A stretch of 64,000 nucleotides of DNA from Sepiola atlantica (GCA_963556195.1 OY744537.1:20329226-20393225), one strand, 5' to 3'. Shown: positions 32,911-46,242, counted from the first letter of the stretch. The notes: generated from the sequence alone by a model not told the origin. Numbers and translations are program-made.

Positions 32911-34789
32911 CCGCCAAATGAATGGGGCCGATTGCTGTATAGATTGCAATGCGTTGGTTACCAGAGTTATTTGTTGTTTATGTATTATAACTTTTCTAAA
33001 TGCTTATTAAATTTTAAGGATAGACGTTTCTTGTCAGTCAGCCATGTAGCCTTTTCCTTTCCTTTTGGACTCTTAAGCGGCTTACATTTTGGCTAACCTG
33101 TTCGAAGTTCGGTAAATTCAACGCTGGTGGTGACATTTCGTTCAGGCTTGGTTTGTCTTGAAGTGATTCTACCTTCCGCTCCCTTTTTGTTATTATGAGT
33201 AGCTCCTTACATCAATGGATAGATCGACAGTTGAATGATGATCAATAATATTAAAGGATTATAAATCTCTATGTACCACCCACACAAAATAATAGCTGAT
33301 TCAGAAAACAGCAATTCTTCGCCTGTTTGTCAGAGAAAATATAGAAACTGATGTGACGTCACATGTATCGTAGAAAGGGAGAGAGAGAGAGAGAGAGGGA
33401 GAGGGGGGGGGAAGAGAGATAATTTTTTAGTTCCTTGGAAGCACGCCATGTGAACATGTTACCGTGTAATGCGCTGACAAAATATGATTAAACGGTGATT
33501 ATCGACCTCTTTCTGACTCCCCCACCTCTACTAGTCAGTGATTTGGAACGAAGATCAAGTTGGATAAATCTCCTCTGTCTTTCAACAGTTTTATCTTGAC
33601 TTGGTCCTTTTTGTAAGTATAAATGAGGAGCTTTGATTTCAGGCAGAAAGCCCCCTGTCAAGGAGGATCATCGCAGAAGCGCTTACAGGAGGAACGACCG
33701 ACAACCAAGGCATGAATACAATTTGTGAACTTTAATGTGTCTGTAACGATTGCGAGAACTTGGTTTCCTGCATGCATGGCACAAAGTTGAAGTGTAATAC
33801 TTTGTACGAAACATGTGCCTCCGCCATCTTTAATTGTGTCGACGCGTGGCCACGAACCAGCATAACAAGAATTCGCAGTGAAGATCTTTATTAAAAGCCC
33901 GGCCAGAGATTTTTAGTCCAAAACTGTCATTTCTTATTTGTACCTTACCCATACAAGAACCCATAATACACGGTCCACATCAAATCTGTCTAGTGGAATA
34001 CCTTTCGCCCTGATGTCATAAACGAGATCTCGACTCCCCTCTCTCTCTCTCTCTCTCATTATACAACAATATCAACCCGGGGGTGGGCGTGGGGGTGCGA
34101 CGTCAGTTTACATTAAACTTACACAGAAAACTTAATTCCTAACCTTATCTAAAAATTGAGCAGTCGTTTAAAAAAGAAAACAAAAAAAACACGTTATGAT
34201 CTGAAAAGGTGATGTCTAATCGATAGTAACCCGAATATATTATTTTTGGTTTTAAATAAATAACAAAAATGCTAGATTGGTGAGTGATTTATACGTTCGC
34301 ACCACTTTTAATTTTATTGTTTATTAATCATCTTTTTTAAATTATTTTATTTTATTTTAGACTAATATTTAATTTGATTCAGTAAATGTATTGACACTAA
34401 TTTCGATCTTTTCGGCTTCTTGTGAAGAGGGGGGAGGGCGGCAATTCGTTTAATTCAAAAGCTAAGAAAATAAATAAACGACACAATTTAGCAAACAGCA
34501 TTTTTGTTATGTTGTCTTTTAAAACCAGGATATCAATAAAATAACTTCCTGGTAACAACTTTCTATTATTCATCGATGGGAATTTAAAGATTTTGTTTTC
34601 ATGAACGTGATTAAAATAAGTTCGCATTATTATTTACTCAGCTTAAAATTGATGTAATACAAAGCTTGAAAACCAGCAGACATATCGTTTGGTTGAAAAA
34701 AGTAGAATTATCAAAGCCATTTAGTTGACCCTTGGGTTTCCCATTGACACACATACATACACACACATTTATAGTTTATAGGAGCATCC
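32911..34789. other. No gene recognised
   Basis: Includes a LINE 3' UTR-like fragment near 33214-33265 (GACAGTTGAATGATGA), a (GA)n/poly-G tract at about 33378-33410 and a (CT)n tract at about 34039-34058. ORFs are short and unassigned. Confidence 0.5.
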
Positions 34790-35345
34790 TATTTCTCATT
34801 TGACGTTCCTTCTGCAAACTCACTCCTGAAATATTTGTCCCACTTTATGTCTCCCTCGCGAGACCACTGTTAGATTACGCTGTCCAGGCCTTTACTCCAT
34901 ATCTAATACGTGATATCCAGCATCTGAAGAGAGTTCAACAATTGACTACTTGAATGATGCAGGGACTACGGATCTACCCTACGAAAGGCGACTCAAGAAG
35001 CTCAACCTTTTCTCCTTTGAGCGCCGATTTTTACACGGTGATCTTATTTTGGCCTACAATCTCCTCAACGGCCATTACGATCTCTCCCAAGACCTACTAT
35101 TTACTCCTGCACCAGAAAGATGTCTACATCTACCATAAACTGTTTCTCAACCGATTTCTACTGAGCCGGGTGAGGGCCGCTTTCTCAATCAGGATCCATG
35201 GGCCTTAGAATGAACCCAGCAGATGTAGTAAATGTGCCAACGACACAGCAATTTAAGGCGAAATTGAACTGGTGCTGGCCGACTGTATGTTTTTCTGTGT
35301 ACATTTCTACCACCCTTAATCTACATGGAAACTGAAGCATGCTTG
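34790..35345 (+). mobile_element. LINE reverse transcriptase C-terminal fragment (second family)
   Basis: Frame-shifted remnant of a CR1/jockey-type C-terminal region: TPEIFVPLYVSLARPLLDYAV, then YLIRDIQHLKRVQQLTT, then in another frame DLPYERRLKKLNLFSFERR, GDLILAYNLLNGHYDLSQDL, and then FLLSRVRAAFSIRIHGP. The order and wording fit the end of a non-LTR ORF2 that differs from the family at 9970 and 52915. Stops after LTT and around 35138 break it. The end of the insertion is near 35345. Confidence 0.78.
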
Positions 35346-35982
35346 TTTTATTTTCGTGCCAAATTTATTGAATTGAATATATGGGTTTATCTAGAGTGAC
35401 GCTTTCTGGTGTTCATCCGTTTGTTGACAAAAGTAATGATTATTTTTATGTGACAATAATCGTCAAAATTATTTTGGGACAGCAACAGCTTTGTACAACT
35501 ATGTGAAGACTATGATATTAGAAAGAAAACATACGTTTTACCCGTGTATATCAACATGGGAAAGGATGACAAAAATAACAAATTCTCGTCTGTGGGTCAA
35601 GTTTAACTCGCCAACCACTTTTCGATTTTGACCCTCAAGTGCACCCCACGTTTTTAAAAGCCAGAGATGACACGACCCACATACTTCCAGAATAAGTAGT
35701 AAGCCCGACTGAAACTCGATCTGCGAACAAAATAGACCCATGCATCTGAAATGGCAGCGTTCATCTTTTTTCTTACTTTTATATTATTTGGTATGATAAA
35801 GTGAATTATAGCCATCTATTAAGATTGAATAGACCAAGAGACAAGGGCGTTTGATTTAAGCACAACAAGGGAGTATTATACTAGTGAATAGTGCTTACAA
35901 AACGGGGGAATACAATTGATTAGTAGATGAATTTATTATATAACATTCTCCTTTCATTGGATTAAATGTGCTCCTTGGATAT
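35346..35982. other. No gene recognised
   Basis: Unassigned flank of the 29-bp array. Confidence 0.5.
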
Positions 35983-38900
35983 TGTAATAGCCAGTTATAA
36001 AGTATCACCCTTGTAATAGCCAGTTATAAAGTATCACCCTTGTAATAGCCAGTTATAAAGTATCACCCTTGTAATAGCCAGTTATAAAGTATCACCCTTG
36101 TAATAGCCAGTTATAAAGTATCACCCTTGTAATAGCCAGTTATAAAGGATCACCCTTGTAATAGCCAGTTATAAAAGATCCCCTTGTAATAGCCAGTTAT
36201 AAAGGATCACCCTTGTAATAGCCAGTTATAAAGTATCACCCTTGTAATAGCCAGTTATAAAGTATCACCCTAGTAATAGCCAGTTATAAAGTATCACCCT
36301 TGTAATAGCCAGTTATACAGTATCACCCTTGTAATAGCCAGTTATACAGTATCACCGTTGTAATAGCCAGTTATAAAGTATCACCCTTGTAATAGTTATA
36401 AAGTATCACCCTTGTAATAGTCAGTTATAAAGTATCACCCTTGTAATAGTCAGTTATAAAGTATCACCCTTGTAATAGCCAGTTATAAAGTATCACCCTT
36501 GTAATAGTCAGTTATAAAGTATCACCCTTGTAATAGTCAGTTATAAAGTATCACCCTTGTAATAGTCAGTTATAAAGTATCACCCTTGTAATAGCCAGTT
36601 ATAAAGTATCACCCTTGTAATGGCCAGTTATAAAGTATCACCCTTGTAATGGCCAGTTATAAAGTATCACCCTTGTAATAGTCAGTTATAAAGTATCACC
36701 CTTGTAATAGCCAGTTATAAAGTATCACCCTTGTAATAGCCAGTTATAAAGTATCACCCTTGTAATAGCCAGTTATAAAGTATCATCCTTGTAATAGTCA
36801 GTTATAAAGTATCACCCTTGTAATAGCCAGTTATAAAGTATCACCCTTGTAATAGTCAGTTATAAAGTATCACCCTTGTAATGGCCAGTTATAAAGTATC
36901 ACCCTTGTAATAGCCAGTTATAAAGTATCACCCTTGTAATAGCCAGTTATAAAGTATCACCCTTGTAATAGTCAGTTATAAAGTATCACCCTTGTAATAG
37001 TCAGTTATAAAGTATCACCCTTGTAATAGGCAGTTATAAAGTATCACCCTTGTAATAGCCAGTTATAAAGTATCACCCTTGTAATAGCCAGTTATAAAGT
37101 ATAACCCTTGTAATAGCCAGTTATAAAGTATCACCCTTGTAATAGTCAGTTATAAAGTATCACCCTTGTAATAGCCAGTTATAAAGTATCACCCTTGTAA
37201 TAGCCAGTTATAAAGGATCACCCTTGTAATAGCCAGTTATAAAGGATCACTCTTGTAATAGCCAGTTATAAAGTATCACCCTTGTAATAGCCAGTTATAA
37301 AGTATCACCCTTGTAATAGCCAGTTATAAAGTATCACCCTTGTAATAGCCAGTTATAAAGTATCACCCTTGTATTAGCCAGTTATAAAGTATCACCCTTG
37401 TAATAGCCAGTTATAAAGTATCACCCTTGTAATAGCCAGTTATAAAGTATCACCCTTGTAATAGGCAGTTATAAAGTATCACCCTTGTAATAGCCAGTTA
37501 TAAAGTATCACCCTTGTAATAGCCAGTTATAAAGTATCACCCTTGTAATAGCCAGTTATAAAGTATCACCCTTGTAATAGCCAGTTATAAAGTATCACCC
37601 TTGTAATAGCCAGTTATAAAGGATCACCCTTGTAATAGCCAGTTATAAAGGATCACCCTTGTAATAGCCAGTTATAAAGGATCACCCTTGTAATAGCCAG
37701 TTATAAAGGATCACCCTTGTAATAGCCAGTTATAAAGGATCACCCTTGTAATAGCCAGTTATAAAGGATCACCCTTGTAATAGTCAGTTATAAAGGATCA
37801 CCCTTGTAATAGCCAGTTATAAAGGATCACCCTTGTAATAGCCAGTTATAAAGGATCACCCTTGTAATAGCCAGTTATACAGTATCACCGTTGTAATAGC
37901 CAGTTATAAAGTATCACCCTTGTAATAGTTATAAAGTATCACCCTTGTAATAGTCAGTTATAAAGTATCACCCTTGTAATAGTCAGTTATAAAGTATCAC
38001 CCTTGTAATAGCCAGTTATAAAGTATCACCCTTGTAATAGTCAGTTATAAAGTATCACCCTTGTAATAGTCAGTTATAAAGTATCACCCTTGTAATAGTC
38101 AGTTATAAAGTATCACCCTTGTAATAGCCAGTTATAAAGTATCACCCTTGTAATGGCCAGTTATAAAGTATCACCCTTGTAATGGCCAGTTATAAAGTAT
38201 CACCCTTGTAATAGTCAGTTATAAAGTATCACCCTTGTAATAGCCAGTTATAAAGTATCACCCTTGTAATAGCCAGTTATAAAGTATCACCCTTGTAATA
38301 GCCAGTTATAAAGTATCATCCTTGTAATAGTCAGTTATAAAGTATCACCCTTGTAATAGCCAGTTATAAAGTATCACCCTTGTAATAGTCAGTTATAAAG
38401 TATCACCCTTGTAATGGCCAGTTATAAAGTATCACCCTTGTAATAGCCAGTTATAAAGTATCACCCTTGTAATAGCCAGTTATAAAGTATCACCCTTGTA
38501 ATAGTCAGTTATAAAGTATCACCCTTGTAATAGGCAGTTATAAAGTATCACCCTTGTAATAGCCAGTTATAAAGTATCACCCTTGTAATAGCCAGTTATA
38601 AAGTATCACCCTTGTAATAGCCAGTTATAAAGTATAACCCTTGTAATAGCCAGTTATAAAGTATCACCCTTGTAATAGTCAGTTATAAAGTATCACCCTT
38701 GTAATAGCCAGTTATAAAGTATCACCCTTGTAATAGCCAGTTATAAAGGATCACCCTTGTAATAGCCAGTTATAAAGGATCACTCTTGTAATAGCCAGTT
38801 ATAAAGTATCACCCTTGTAATAGCCAGTTATAAAGTATCACCCTTGTAATAGCCAGTTATAAAGTATCACCCTTGTAATAGCCAGTTATAAAGTATCACC

Positions 38901-41298
38901 CTTGTATTAGCCAGTTATAAAGTATCACCCTTGTAATAGCCAGTTATAAAGTATCACCCTTGTAATAGCCAGTTATAAAGTATCACCCTTGTAATAGGCA
39001 GTTATAAAGTATCACCCTTGTAATAGCCAGTTATAAAGTATCACCCTTGTAATAGCCAGTTATAAAGTATCACTCTTGTAATAGTCAGTTATAAAGTATC
39101 ACCCTTGTAATAGCCAGTTATAAAGTATCACCCTTGTAATAGTCAGTTATAAAGTATCACCCTTGTAATAGCCAGTTATAAAGTATCACCCTTGTAATAG
39201 CCAGTTATAAAGTATCACCCTTGTAATAGCCAGTTATAAAGTATCACCCTTGTAATAGCCAGTTATAAAGTATCACCCTTGTAATAGCCAGTTATAAAGG
39301 ATCACCCTTGTAATAGCCAGTTATAAAGGATCACCCTTGTAATAGCCAGTTATAAAGGATCACCCTTGTAATAGCCAGTTATAAAGGATCACCCTTGTAA
39401 TAGCCAGTTATAAAGGATCACCCTTGTAATAGCCAGTTATAAAGGATCACCCTTGTAATAGCCAGTTATAAAGTATCACCCTTGTAATAGCCAGTTATAA
39501 AGTATCACCCTTGTAATAGCCAGTTATAAAGTATCACCCTTGTAATAGCCAGTTATAAAGTATCACCCTTGTAATAGCCAGTTATAAAGTATCACCCTTG
39601 TAATAGCCAGTTATAAAGTATCACCCTTGTAATAGCCAGTTATAAAGTATCACCCTTGTAATAGCCAGTTATAAAGTATCACCCTTGTAATAGCCAGTTA
39701 TAAAGTATCACCCTTGTAATAGCCAGTTATAAAGTATCACCCTTGTAATAGCCAGTTATAAAGTATCACCCTTGTAATAGCCAGTTATAAAGGATCACCC
39801 TTGTAATAGCCAGTTATAAAGGATCACCCTTGTAATAGCCAGTTATAAAGGATCACCCTTGTAATAGCCAGTTATAAAGTATCACCCTTGTAATAGCCAG
39901 TTATAAAGTATCACCCTTGTAATAGCCAGTTATAAAGTATCACCCTTGTAATAGCCAGTTATAAAGTATCACCCTTGTAATAGCCAGTTATAAAGTATCA
40001 CCCTTGTAATAGCCAGTTATAAAGTATCACCCTTGTAATAGCCAGTTATAAAGTATCACCCTTGTAATAGCCAGTTATAAAGGATCACCCTTGTAATAGC
40101 CAGTTATAAAGGATCACCCTTGTAATAGCCAGTTATAAAGGATCACCCTTGTAATAGCCAGTTATAAAGGATCACCCTTGTAATAGCCAGTTATAAAGGA
40201 TCACCCTTGTAATAGCCAGTTATAAAGGATCACCCTTGTAATAGTCAGTTATAAAGGATCACCCTTGTAATAGCCAGTTATAAAGGATCACCCTTGTAAT
40301 AGCCAGTTATAAAGTATCACCCTTGTAATAGCCAGTTATAAAGTATCACCCTTGTAATAGCCAGTTATAAAGTATCACCCTTGTAATAGCCAGTTATAAA
40401 GTATCACCCTTGTAATAGCCAGTTATAAAGTATCACCCTTGTAATAGCCAGTTATAAAGTATCACCCTTGTAATAGCCAGTTATAAAGTATCACCCTTGT
40501 AATAGCCAGTTATAAAGGATCACCCTTGTAATAGCCAGTTATAAAGGATCACCCTTGTAATAGCCAGTTATAAAGGATCACCCTTGTAATAGCCAGTTAT
40601 AAAGGATCACCCTTGTAATAGTCAGTTATAAAGGATCACCCTTGTAATAGCCAGTTATAAAGTATCACCCTTGTAATAGCCAGTTATAAAGTATCACCCT
40701 TGTAATAGCCAGTTATAAAGTATCACCCTTGTAATAGCCAGTTATAAAGTATCACCCTTGTAATAGCCAGTTATAAAGTATCACCCTTGTAATAGCCAGT
40801 TATAAAGTATCACCCTTGTAATAGCCAGTTATAAAGTATCACCCTTGTAATAGCCAGTTATAAAGGATCACCCTTGTAATAGCCAGTTATAAAGGATCAC
40901 CCTTGTAATAGCCAGTTATAAAGGATCACCCTTGTAATAGCCAGTTATAAAGTATCACCCTTGTAATAGCCAGTTATAAAGTATCACCCTTGTAATAGCC
41001 AGTTATAAAGTATCACCCTTGTAATAGCCAGTTATAAAGTATCACCCTTGTAATAGCCAGTTATAAAGTATCACCCTTGTAATAGTCAGTTATAAAGTAT
41101 CACCCTTGTAATAGCCAGTTATAAAGTATCACCCTTGTAATAGCCAGTTATAAAGTATCACCCTTGTAATAGCCAGTTATAAAGTATCACCCTTGTAATA
41201 GTCAGTTATAAAGTATCACCCTTGTAATAGTCAGTTATAAAGTATCACCCTTGTAATAGCCAGTTATAAAGTATCACCCTTGTAATAGCCAGTTATAG
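35983..41298. repeat. 29-bp minisatellite, about 183 copies
   Basis: The unit is TGTAATAGCCAGTTATAAAG then TATCACCCT, 29 bp. Variants include AGTCAG, AGGCAG, TGGCCAG, AAGGATCAC, CACTCTTG, CATCC, ATAACCC and GTATTAG, plus one 25-nt monomer lacking CCAG. Rare variants recur 1533 bp apart (36391 and 37924, 36782 and 38315, 37101 and 38634, 37251 and 38784, 37371 and 38904, 37461 and 38994). Since 52 x 29 + 25 = 1533, a block of 53 monomers was duplicated. From about 39075 onward the array is more homogeneous, with blocks of GGATCAC and GTATCAC monomers. No ORF survives. Confidence 0.98.
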
Positions 41299-42389
41299 GT
41301 TATCTCCCTTTATTAGAACTCTTTGCCGACGTCCCGCGAGAGATAGAAACAAGCCTTCACCTCCTTTCTCATCACGAACGGCATTCACTTCAGCCATTTA
41401 AAACACAGCTGGCGTGAACACCACGCGCGTTCTTTTAATTCCAGACTTCAGTCGTGTCTCAATATATTACAGATATGTTAATAGAATTGTTAATATATTT
41501 TGTTCTTTGTATCTGGACGGGGTATCTATGACTCGTCCACTTTGAGATTTTGGTTGTCTTCGATTGAGTTTCTAAATTTCTTTATTGGTATCGATTTGTG
41601 TTTTTATTGTTCCGTTCAAAATCGATTGGTACGGTGTGATAATGTGTGCAAGCGAGTGTTCGAATGGTTCGTTTTGCCTGATTAGATGTCATCGATTTCT
41701 TTTAATGCATTGAACATCTTGTGTAATTGCTAGGTATCACCTAGGTGCATTTTTCACCACTTTATTCTTTGTTTTCCGATTATTATTGGATAGCATGAAT
41801 ACGCTACCAGTAGTCTGTGATTTTCTAGTTGATTGAATCGATGGGAATTGATTGCTTTTTTGTTATGTTTGATAAGTTCGTGCGTATGGCTCTACTCATT
41901 AGACTTTTACCTGTTGAAAATACATTTTAGTGAGATGATATAGTAATGAAATGTGTCTATAGATTTTTATTAATGTTCCTTTGGAAGTTTGTCTTTCGAC
42001 TATTCCGTCTAACTGTGCTACATTTGTGTTTATACGTTCAAAATCCCATTGGTTTACAAATGATTTAACTTGATTTGATTTAAGGTCCTACATCGCATAC
42101 AACTTGGCAAACAATGATGTTGACACGTTGTATGACTATGACTGTGTGGGATTCAAAATTATGAACTTGTGAAAAAAAATCAAAGTTTTTTATACCATCT
42201 TTTTTATTTCGAAGTGTTGATAAGTACTTCCAATACATGAGAGAGCTGAACCGGTTTCCTCCGAAGGAAGAAGTTTCATGGAAGTATCAAATTCACAAGC
42301 GCTTCCCTGTCACATGTATATCCCGGTTATGGGAAGTGACAACGTTAGGTTTTTGCAGTTCTTGCAGAGAGGTGTCGACGTCCTCTTAC
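41299..42389. other. No gene recognised
   Basis: Unique-looking sequence after the array. The first 160 bp are more GC-balanced (GACGTCCCGCGAGAGATAG, CACCACGCGCG). ORFs of up to 64 codons match nothing. Confidence 0.5.
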
Positions 42390-42755
42390 ATATATATATA
42401 TTAAATGTTAATATATGTATATATATTTATATATTAAATGTTAATATATATATATATATATTTATATATTAAATGTTAATATATATATATATATTTATAT
42501 ATTAAATGTTAATATATATATATATATTTATATATTAAATGTTAATATATATATTTATATATTAAATGTTAATATATATATATTAAATGTTAATATATAT
42601 ATATATTAAATGTTAATATATATATATATTAAATGTTAATATATATATATATATATTAAATGTTAATATATATATATATTAAATGTTAATATATATATAT
42701 ATATATATTAAATGTTAATATATATATATATTAAATGTTAATATATATATATATA
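42390..42755. repeat. Composite (TA)n / TTAAATGTTAA array
   Basis: About a dozen units in which TA or TTTA tracts of varying length alternate with TATTAAATGTTAATA. The motif is nearly self-complementary, so single strands can fold into serial hairpins. Confidence 0.9.
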
Positions 42756-43288
42756 ACATTTATATTCATACAAAAATGTCAACAGCTACACATTCATGGA
42801 AATGTTTTGATCATTAGCTCTAAAATCTACGATCTCATCGGGCTAACAAAACATGTCAGTTTTTTTTAAGAAGAAAAAATGAAAAAAAAACAACAGATTC
42901 AAAACTGAAAGTATCTCATCATCAAATTTTAAATAATATTTTTAACAAAACGCTAGTGCATTTTCTGTAAAGGCTCAGACGCCAATATCATTCAATGTCA
43001 GATAAGTGTCACCTAATTAAAAGTTGATCGGCTAACGAGATTGCAGGTGAAGCGGTAGGGGGCGGATGTCATAATTTAGAGAAAGTGTGATGGAAGTGGG
43101 ATTCAGTGTAGTTAATAAAAAGGAGGCATATTTTATAATTACCTACACACACAAGCGCTAGACACGGACTTATAACCTTTGCACAGGATTACGCAATTTT
43201 TAGAAACTTATACAAGGATTAGGTTTCTAGGCTTACGTGACTTGGTTAATTATGGAAATAAAATAAAATAAATGAAATTTAATAATAA
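42756..43288. other. No gene recognised
   Basis: Short unassigned sequence between repeats. Confidence 0.5.
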
Positions 43289-43324
43289 TAATAGTAGTAG
43301 TAGTAGTAGCAGTAGTAGTAGTAG
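43289..43324. repeat. (AAT/AGT)n tract at the 5' edge of the R4/Dong-like LINE
   Basis: AATAATAATAGTAGTAGTAG with one AGC, ending in AGTAG directly before the LINE sequence. Confidence 0.9.
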
Positions 43325-43325
43325 A

Positions 43326-44627
43326 CAACAGAGGGCATGGAACTCCCCAACCAAGAGGACATGAGGGCGCTAGGCGAACAGGATAGCTACAAATATCTTG
43401 GAGTTCTGGAAGCAGACACCATCAAATCTACAGAAATGAAAGAAAAGATTGGTAAAGAATATTTACGAAGAACAAGAAAACTCCTAGAAACGAAATTATA
43501 TAGCAGGAATCTAGTAACAGGAATAAACACCTGGGCAGTAGCACTAATAAGATACTCTGGACCATTCATAGGCTGGACCAAATAGGAACTCAGGCACCTG
43601 GACCAGAGGACTAAAAAACTAATGACTATGCACAATGCACTACATCCAAAAGACAATACGGACAGACTCTACATGAAAAGAAACGAAGGGGGAAGAGGGA
43701 CTGGTAAGTATAGAAGATTGTGTGGAAGACTCAAAAACAGAGCTGGAAAAATACATAACTCAACACATGGAAATCCTTATCACTGCAGCAAGAGACACCG
43801 TTCCAACGAACAACTCGGGAAGTACCGAAACGAGAAACAAAACGACAAGAAAAGAAAAGTGGGAAGAAAAAAAATACATGGACGCTTCAGAAGACTGACA
43901 AGAGAAGAAACCAACGAAAATAGCTGGGCATGGCTAAGAAAAGAACACTCAAACAGAGAAACGGAATCTTTACTGATAGCTGCACAGAACAATGCAATTA
44001 GGACAAACTACATTAAAGCTAAAATAGATAAAACCTAGGAAAATAGTAAATGCAGACTATGTGGACAAAGAGACGAAACAGTAAATCATATGATAAGTGA
44101 ATGTAGCAAACTAGCCCAAAAAGAATATAAGAACAGACATGACTGTGTGGGGAAAGCATTACACCGGGAACTGTGCAAAGAATTGAATTTAGAATACGCA
44201 AACAAATGGTACAAACATAAACCAGAAACAGTACTGGAAAACGAAAAACACAAAATAATCTGGGATATGGATATACAAACAGACAAACTCATACAAGCAA
44301 GGAGACCGGATGTTATAATAATCAACAAGAAGGAAAAATCTTGCAAAATCGTAGACTTCGCCGTTCCAGCAGACACAGAGTGAAAATCAAAGAAACGGAA
44401 AAACGAAGCAAATATACGGAACTAGCCAGAGAACTGAAATAAATATGGAGCATGAAGAAAGTTAGTATAATAACAATAATCGTAGGAGCACTAGGAACAA
44501 TCCCCAAAAACCTGGAAAAAAGACTGGGAGAAATTGGAATCAAAGGGATCATTGGAACTATACAAAGGACAGCAATGATCAAAACAGCCACAATCTTAAG
44601 AAAAATCATTGAATGCGGAAATTAACC
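43326..44627 (+). pseudogene. R4/Dong-like LINE, 3' part with restriction-like endonuclease, dead
   Basis: The C-terminal third of a non-LTR retrotransposon protein. The order is DSYKYLGVLEAD (thumb), LITAARDTVPTNNS, an RKEHSNRETESLLIAAQNNA segment, a zinc knuckle CRLCGQRDETVNHMISEC (CX2CX7HX4C, about 44051-44104), and then RPDVIIINKKEKSCKIVDF (about 44304-44362), the PD...D core of the restriction-like endonuclease that these elements use for target cutting. The frame is broken by TAG at 43583, a +1 shift near 43702, a shift in the A8 run near 43870, TAG at 44036, a shift near 44376 and TAA near 44440. The C-terminal frame ends in a stop at about 44625. The polymerase palm is absent (5' truncation). 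Confidence 0.82.
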
Positions 44628-45283
44628 CGCATAAGCTACGAAGGGTCACACGGAATCTAACACAGGAAGAAAACAAAACCACAGAAAAAACTATCACAAA
44701 CAAAGAAACAGAAAATGCAAGAAACACCGCTTTATAAGCTCACCCCCGCCCCCCCGATAAATTACACCGGCCTCAACTGACACGACACAAAAATGAACCA
44801 ATGAACAGAAATAGCAAGAAAAACCATCAGCTCCCCCCCACCAAAATAAATAAATAAATAAATAATCAGCTACCCCCCCCAAAAAAAAATATTTAAAAAA
44901 TTTCTTAAATTAAAAAAAGAAAGAAAATGGTACCAGCCTAGGCTGACACCACACAAAATATTTGCATAGGGTCAAGGAGGATGAGAAGACCGAGGAGGGA
45001 CAGCACAAACCAGACCTCAACTGGAAGTGCAGAGACTGCTGGGACCTTGGGAAGGCTTATTGCCACCCAAATCCCAGAGAAGACCAATGGTTCTTAACAG
45101 CGAGAAATCAATGGTAAACGGCTGTTGTGATACTGCAAGTTTATTTGCGGTGGCTATCGAAAAGAGGTGGAGAATACTGGAAATCTGGGGAGACTTGTTG
45201 TCACTCAGATTCCAGGGAATACCATCGGTTGTCGGTGATCAATCACTGATGACCTGTGTGAGAACTCCTAGTGAGTAAAAATT
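44628..45283 (+). mobile_element. 3' region of the R4/Dong-like LINE
   Basis: Non-coding except for a second piece resembling the extreme C-terminus of this family: RWRILEIWGDLLSLRFQ at about 45157-45216. It overlaps in content with the first end (ILRKIIECG), so it may come from a second, nested copy. The region includes short poly-C/poly-A runs. Confidence 0.55.
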
Positions 45284-45320
45284 AACAATAATAATAATAA
45301 TAATAATAATAACAATAATA
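45284..45320. repeat. (AAT)n tail of the R4/Dong-like LINE
   Basis: About 12 AAT units after the LINE 3' end. Dong-type elements are known to lie in TAA repeats, so this and the upstream trinucleotide run fit target-site context or a tail. Confidence 0.85.
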
Positions 45321-46242
45321 GAATTATGAACATGTATAAATGCGTTCATTGCACTGGCCGCGATCGTCCCACTCGTTGTGCCGTTCAAAGTTGTTCGATT
45401 TTCAGTGAGTGCTGCAACAAAGGAATTCTCTTTCCTAATAAAAACCACAACTTCAGTTTAAAAACAATTAACAATTATTTTCTTGTTTCTTGTTTTCTTA
45501 GGTTGAATAGCAGACTTGGAAAATGAGATCTTTTATCCCGGCCAAATAAAAATATAAGTCAAACCCGACACAACAGACCCTCTGTTACCGAGGACCACCG
45601 AAAACCAACTGCCTCTGTCGCGCACCGAGGACCAAGTCTAAGCGACCTCCTCTGCCTATAGGCTGGAAATCCGAGATGTCAGGTCCCCATCTCCATTTGA
45701 CCACCCTGAAATCGACCACCACAGATAATGGCTACTGGAGATCTCCACTGGAGATAACTGCCAGACAGTGTCCACTCAAAGAGGGTTATCATGGCTGGAA
45801 CCCACCTAGGTACATTGCTTTTCTCAAGTAGGCCGGTTCCAGCATGATTCTCCGTTTAATGAGGTACTTATTTTTTTTCAAACAAAAATAAGATTCTGGG
45901 TGGTCCGATATAAAATAATAGATATTTTCAATTTCCTCTGTTTCCCCTTTTTTTCTTTTGTCTGAGCATCTATCACCTGCAACGTCTGCTATTCGCATGC
46001 ACCACCAAAACATGCACCATAGTGCATGTTTACATCCCTACCCATCCCCATGTGGGAAATGCTACCTCTTGCAGCATTTCACTTTGTCCTGTTGAAACAA
46101 ACTCAAGAAGAAGAGGAAAAAAAGGTCAATTGCAAATTCCAACAGTTCATCAATAAAAGGTCCAGGATATAATGTTCGTTTAAGCATGCATCATTTTTCT
46201 GAAAATTATGTACTTTTCTTTTTGTCTACAGTGGTTCATTTT
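45321..46242. other. No gene recognised
   Basis: A 66-codon plus ORF (45326-45526) starts MNMYKCVHCTGRDRPTRC with six Cys, vaguely like a transposase zinc finger, but this is not enough for a call. The rest is unassigned. Confidence 0.45.

Noticed and set aside
33378..33410. (GA)n/poly-G tract as a regulatory element
   Set aside because: Simple low-complexity sequence with nothing around it that supports a promoter.
35983..41298. CRISPR-like look of the 29-bp array (also 196-3192, 55773-58893 and 60299-60417)
   Set aside because: Units are directly adjacent with no unique spacers, there are no cas genes, and the surroundings are eukaryotic. These are minisatellites.
45326..45526. Possible piggyBac-type zinc finger (CVHC...CAVQSC...CC)
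   Set aside because: The cysteine spacing does not clearly fit, and no transposase domain lies nearby.
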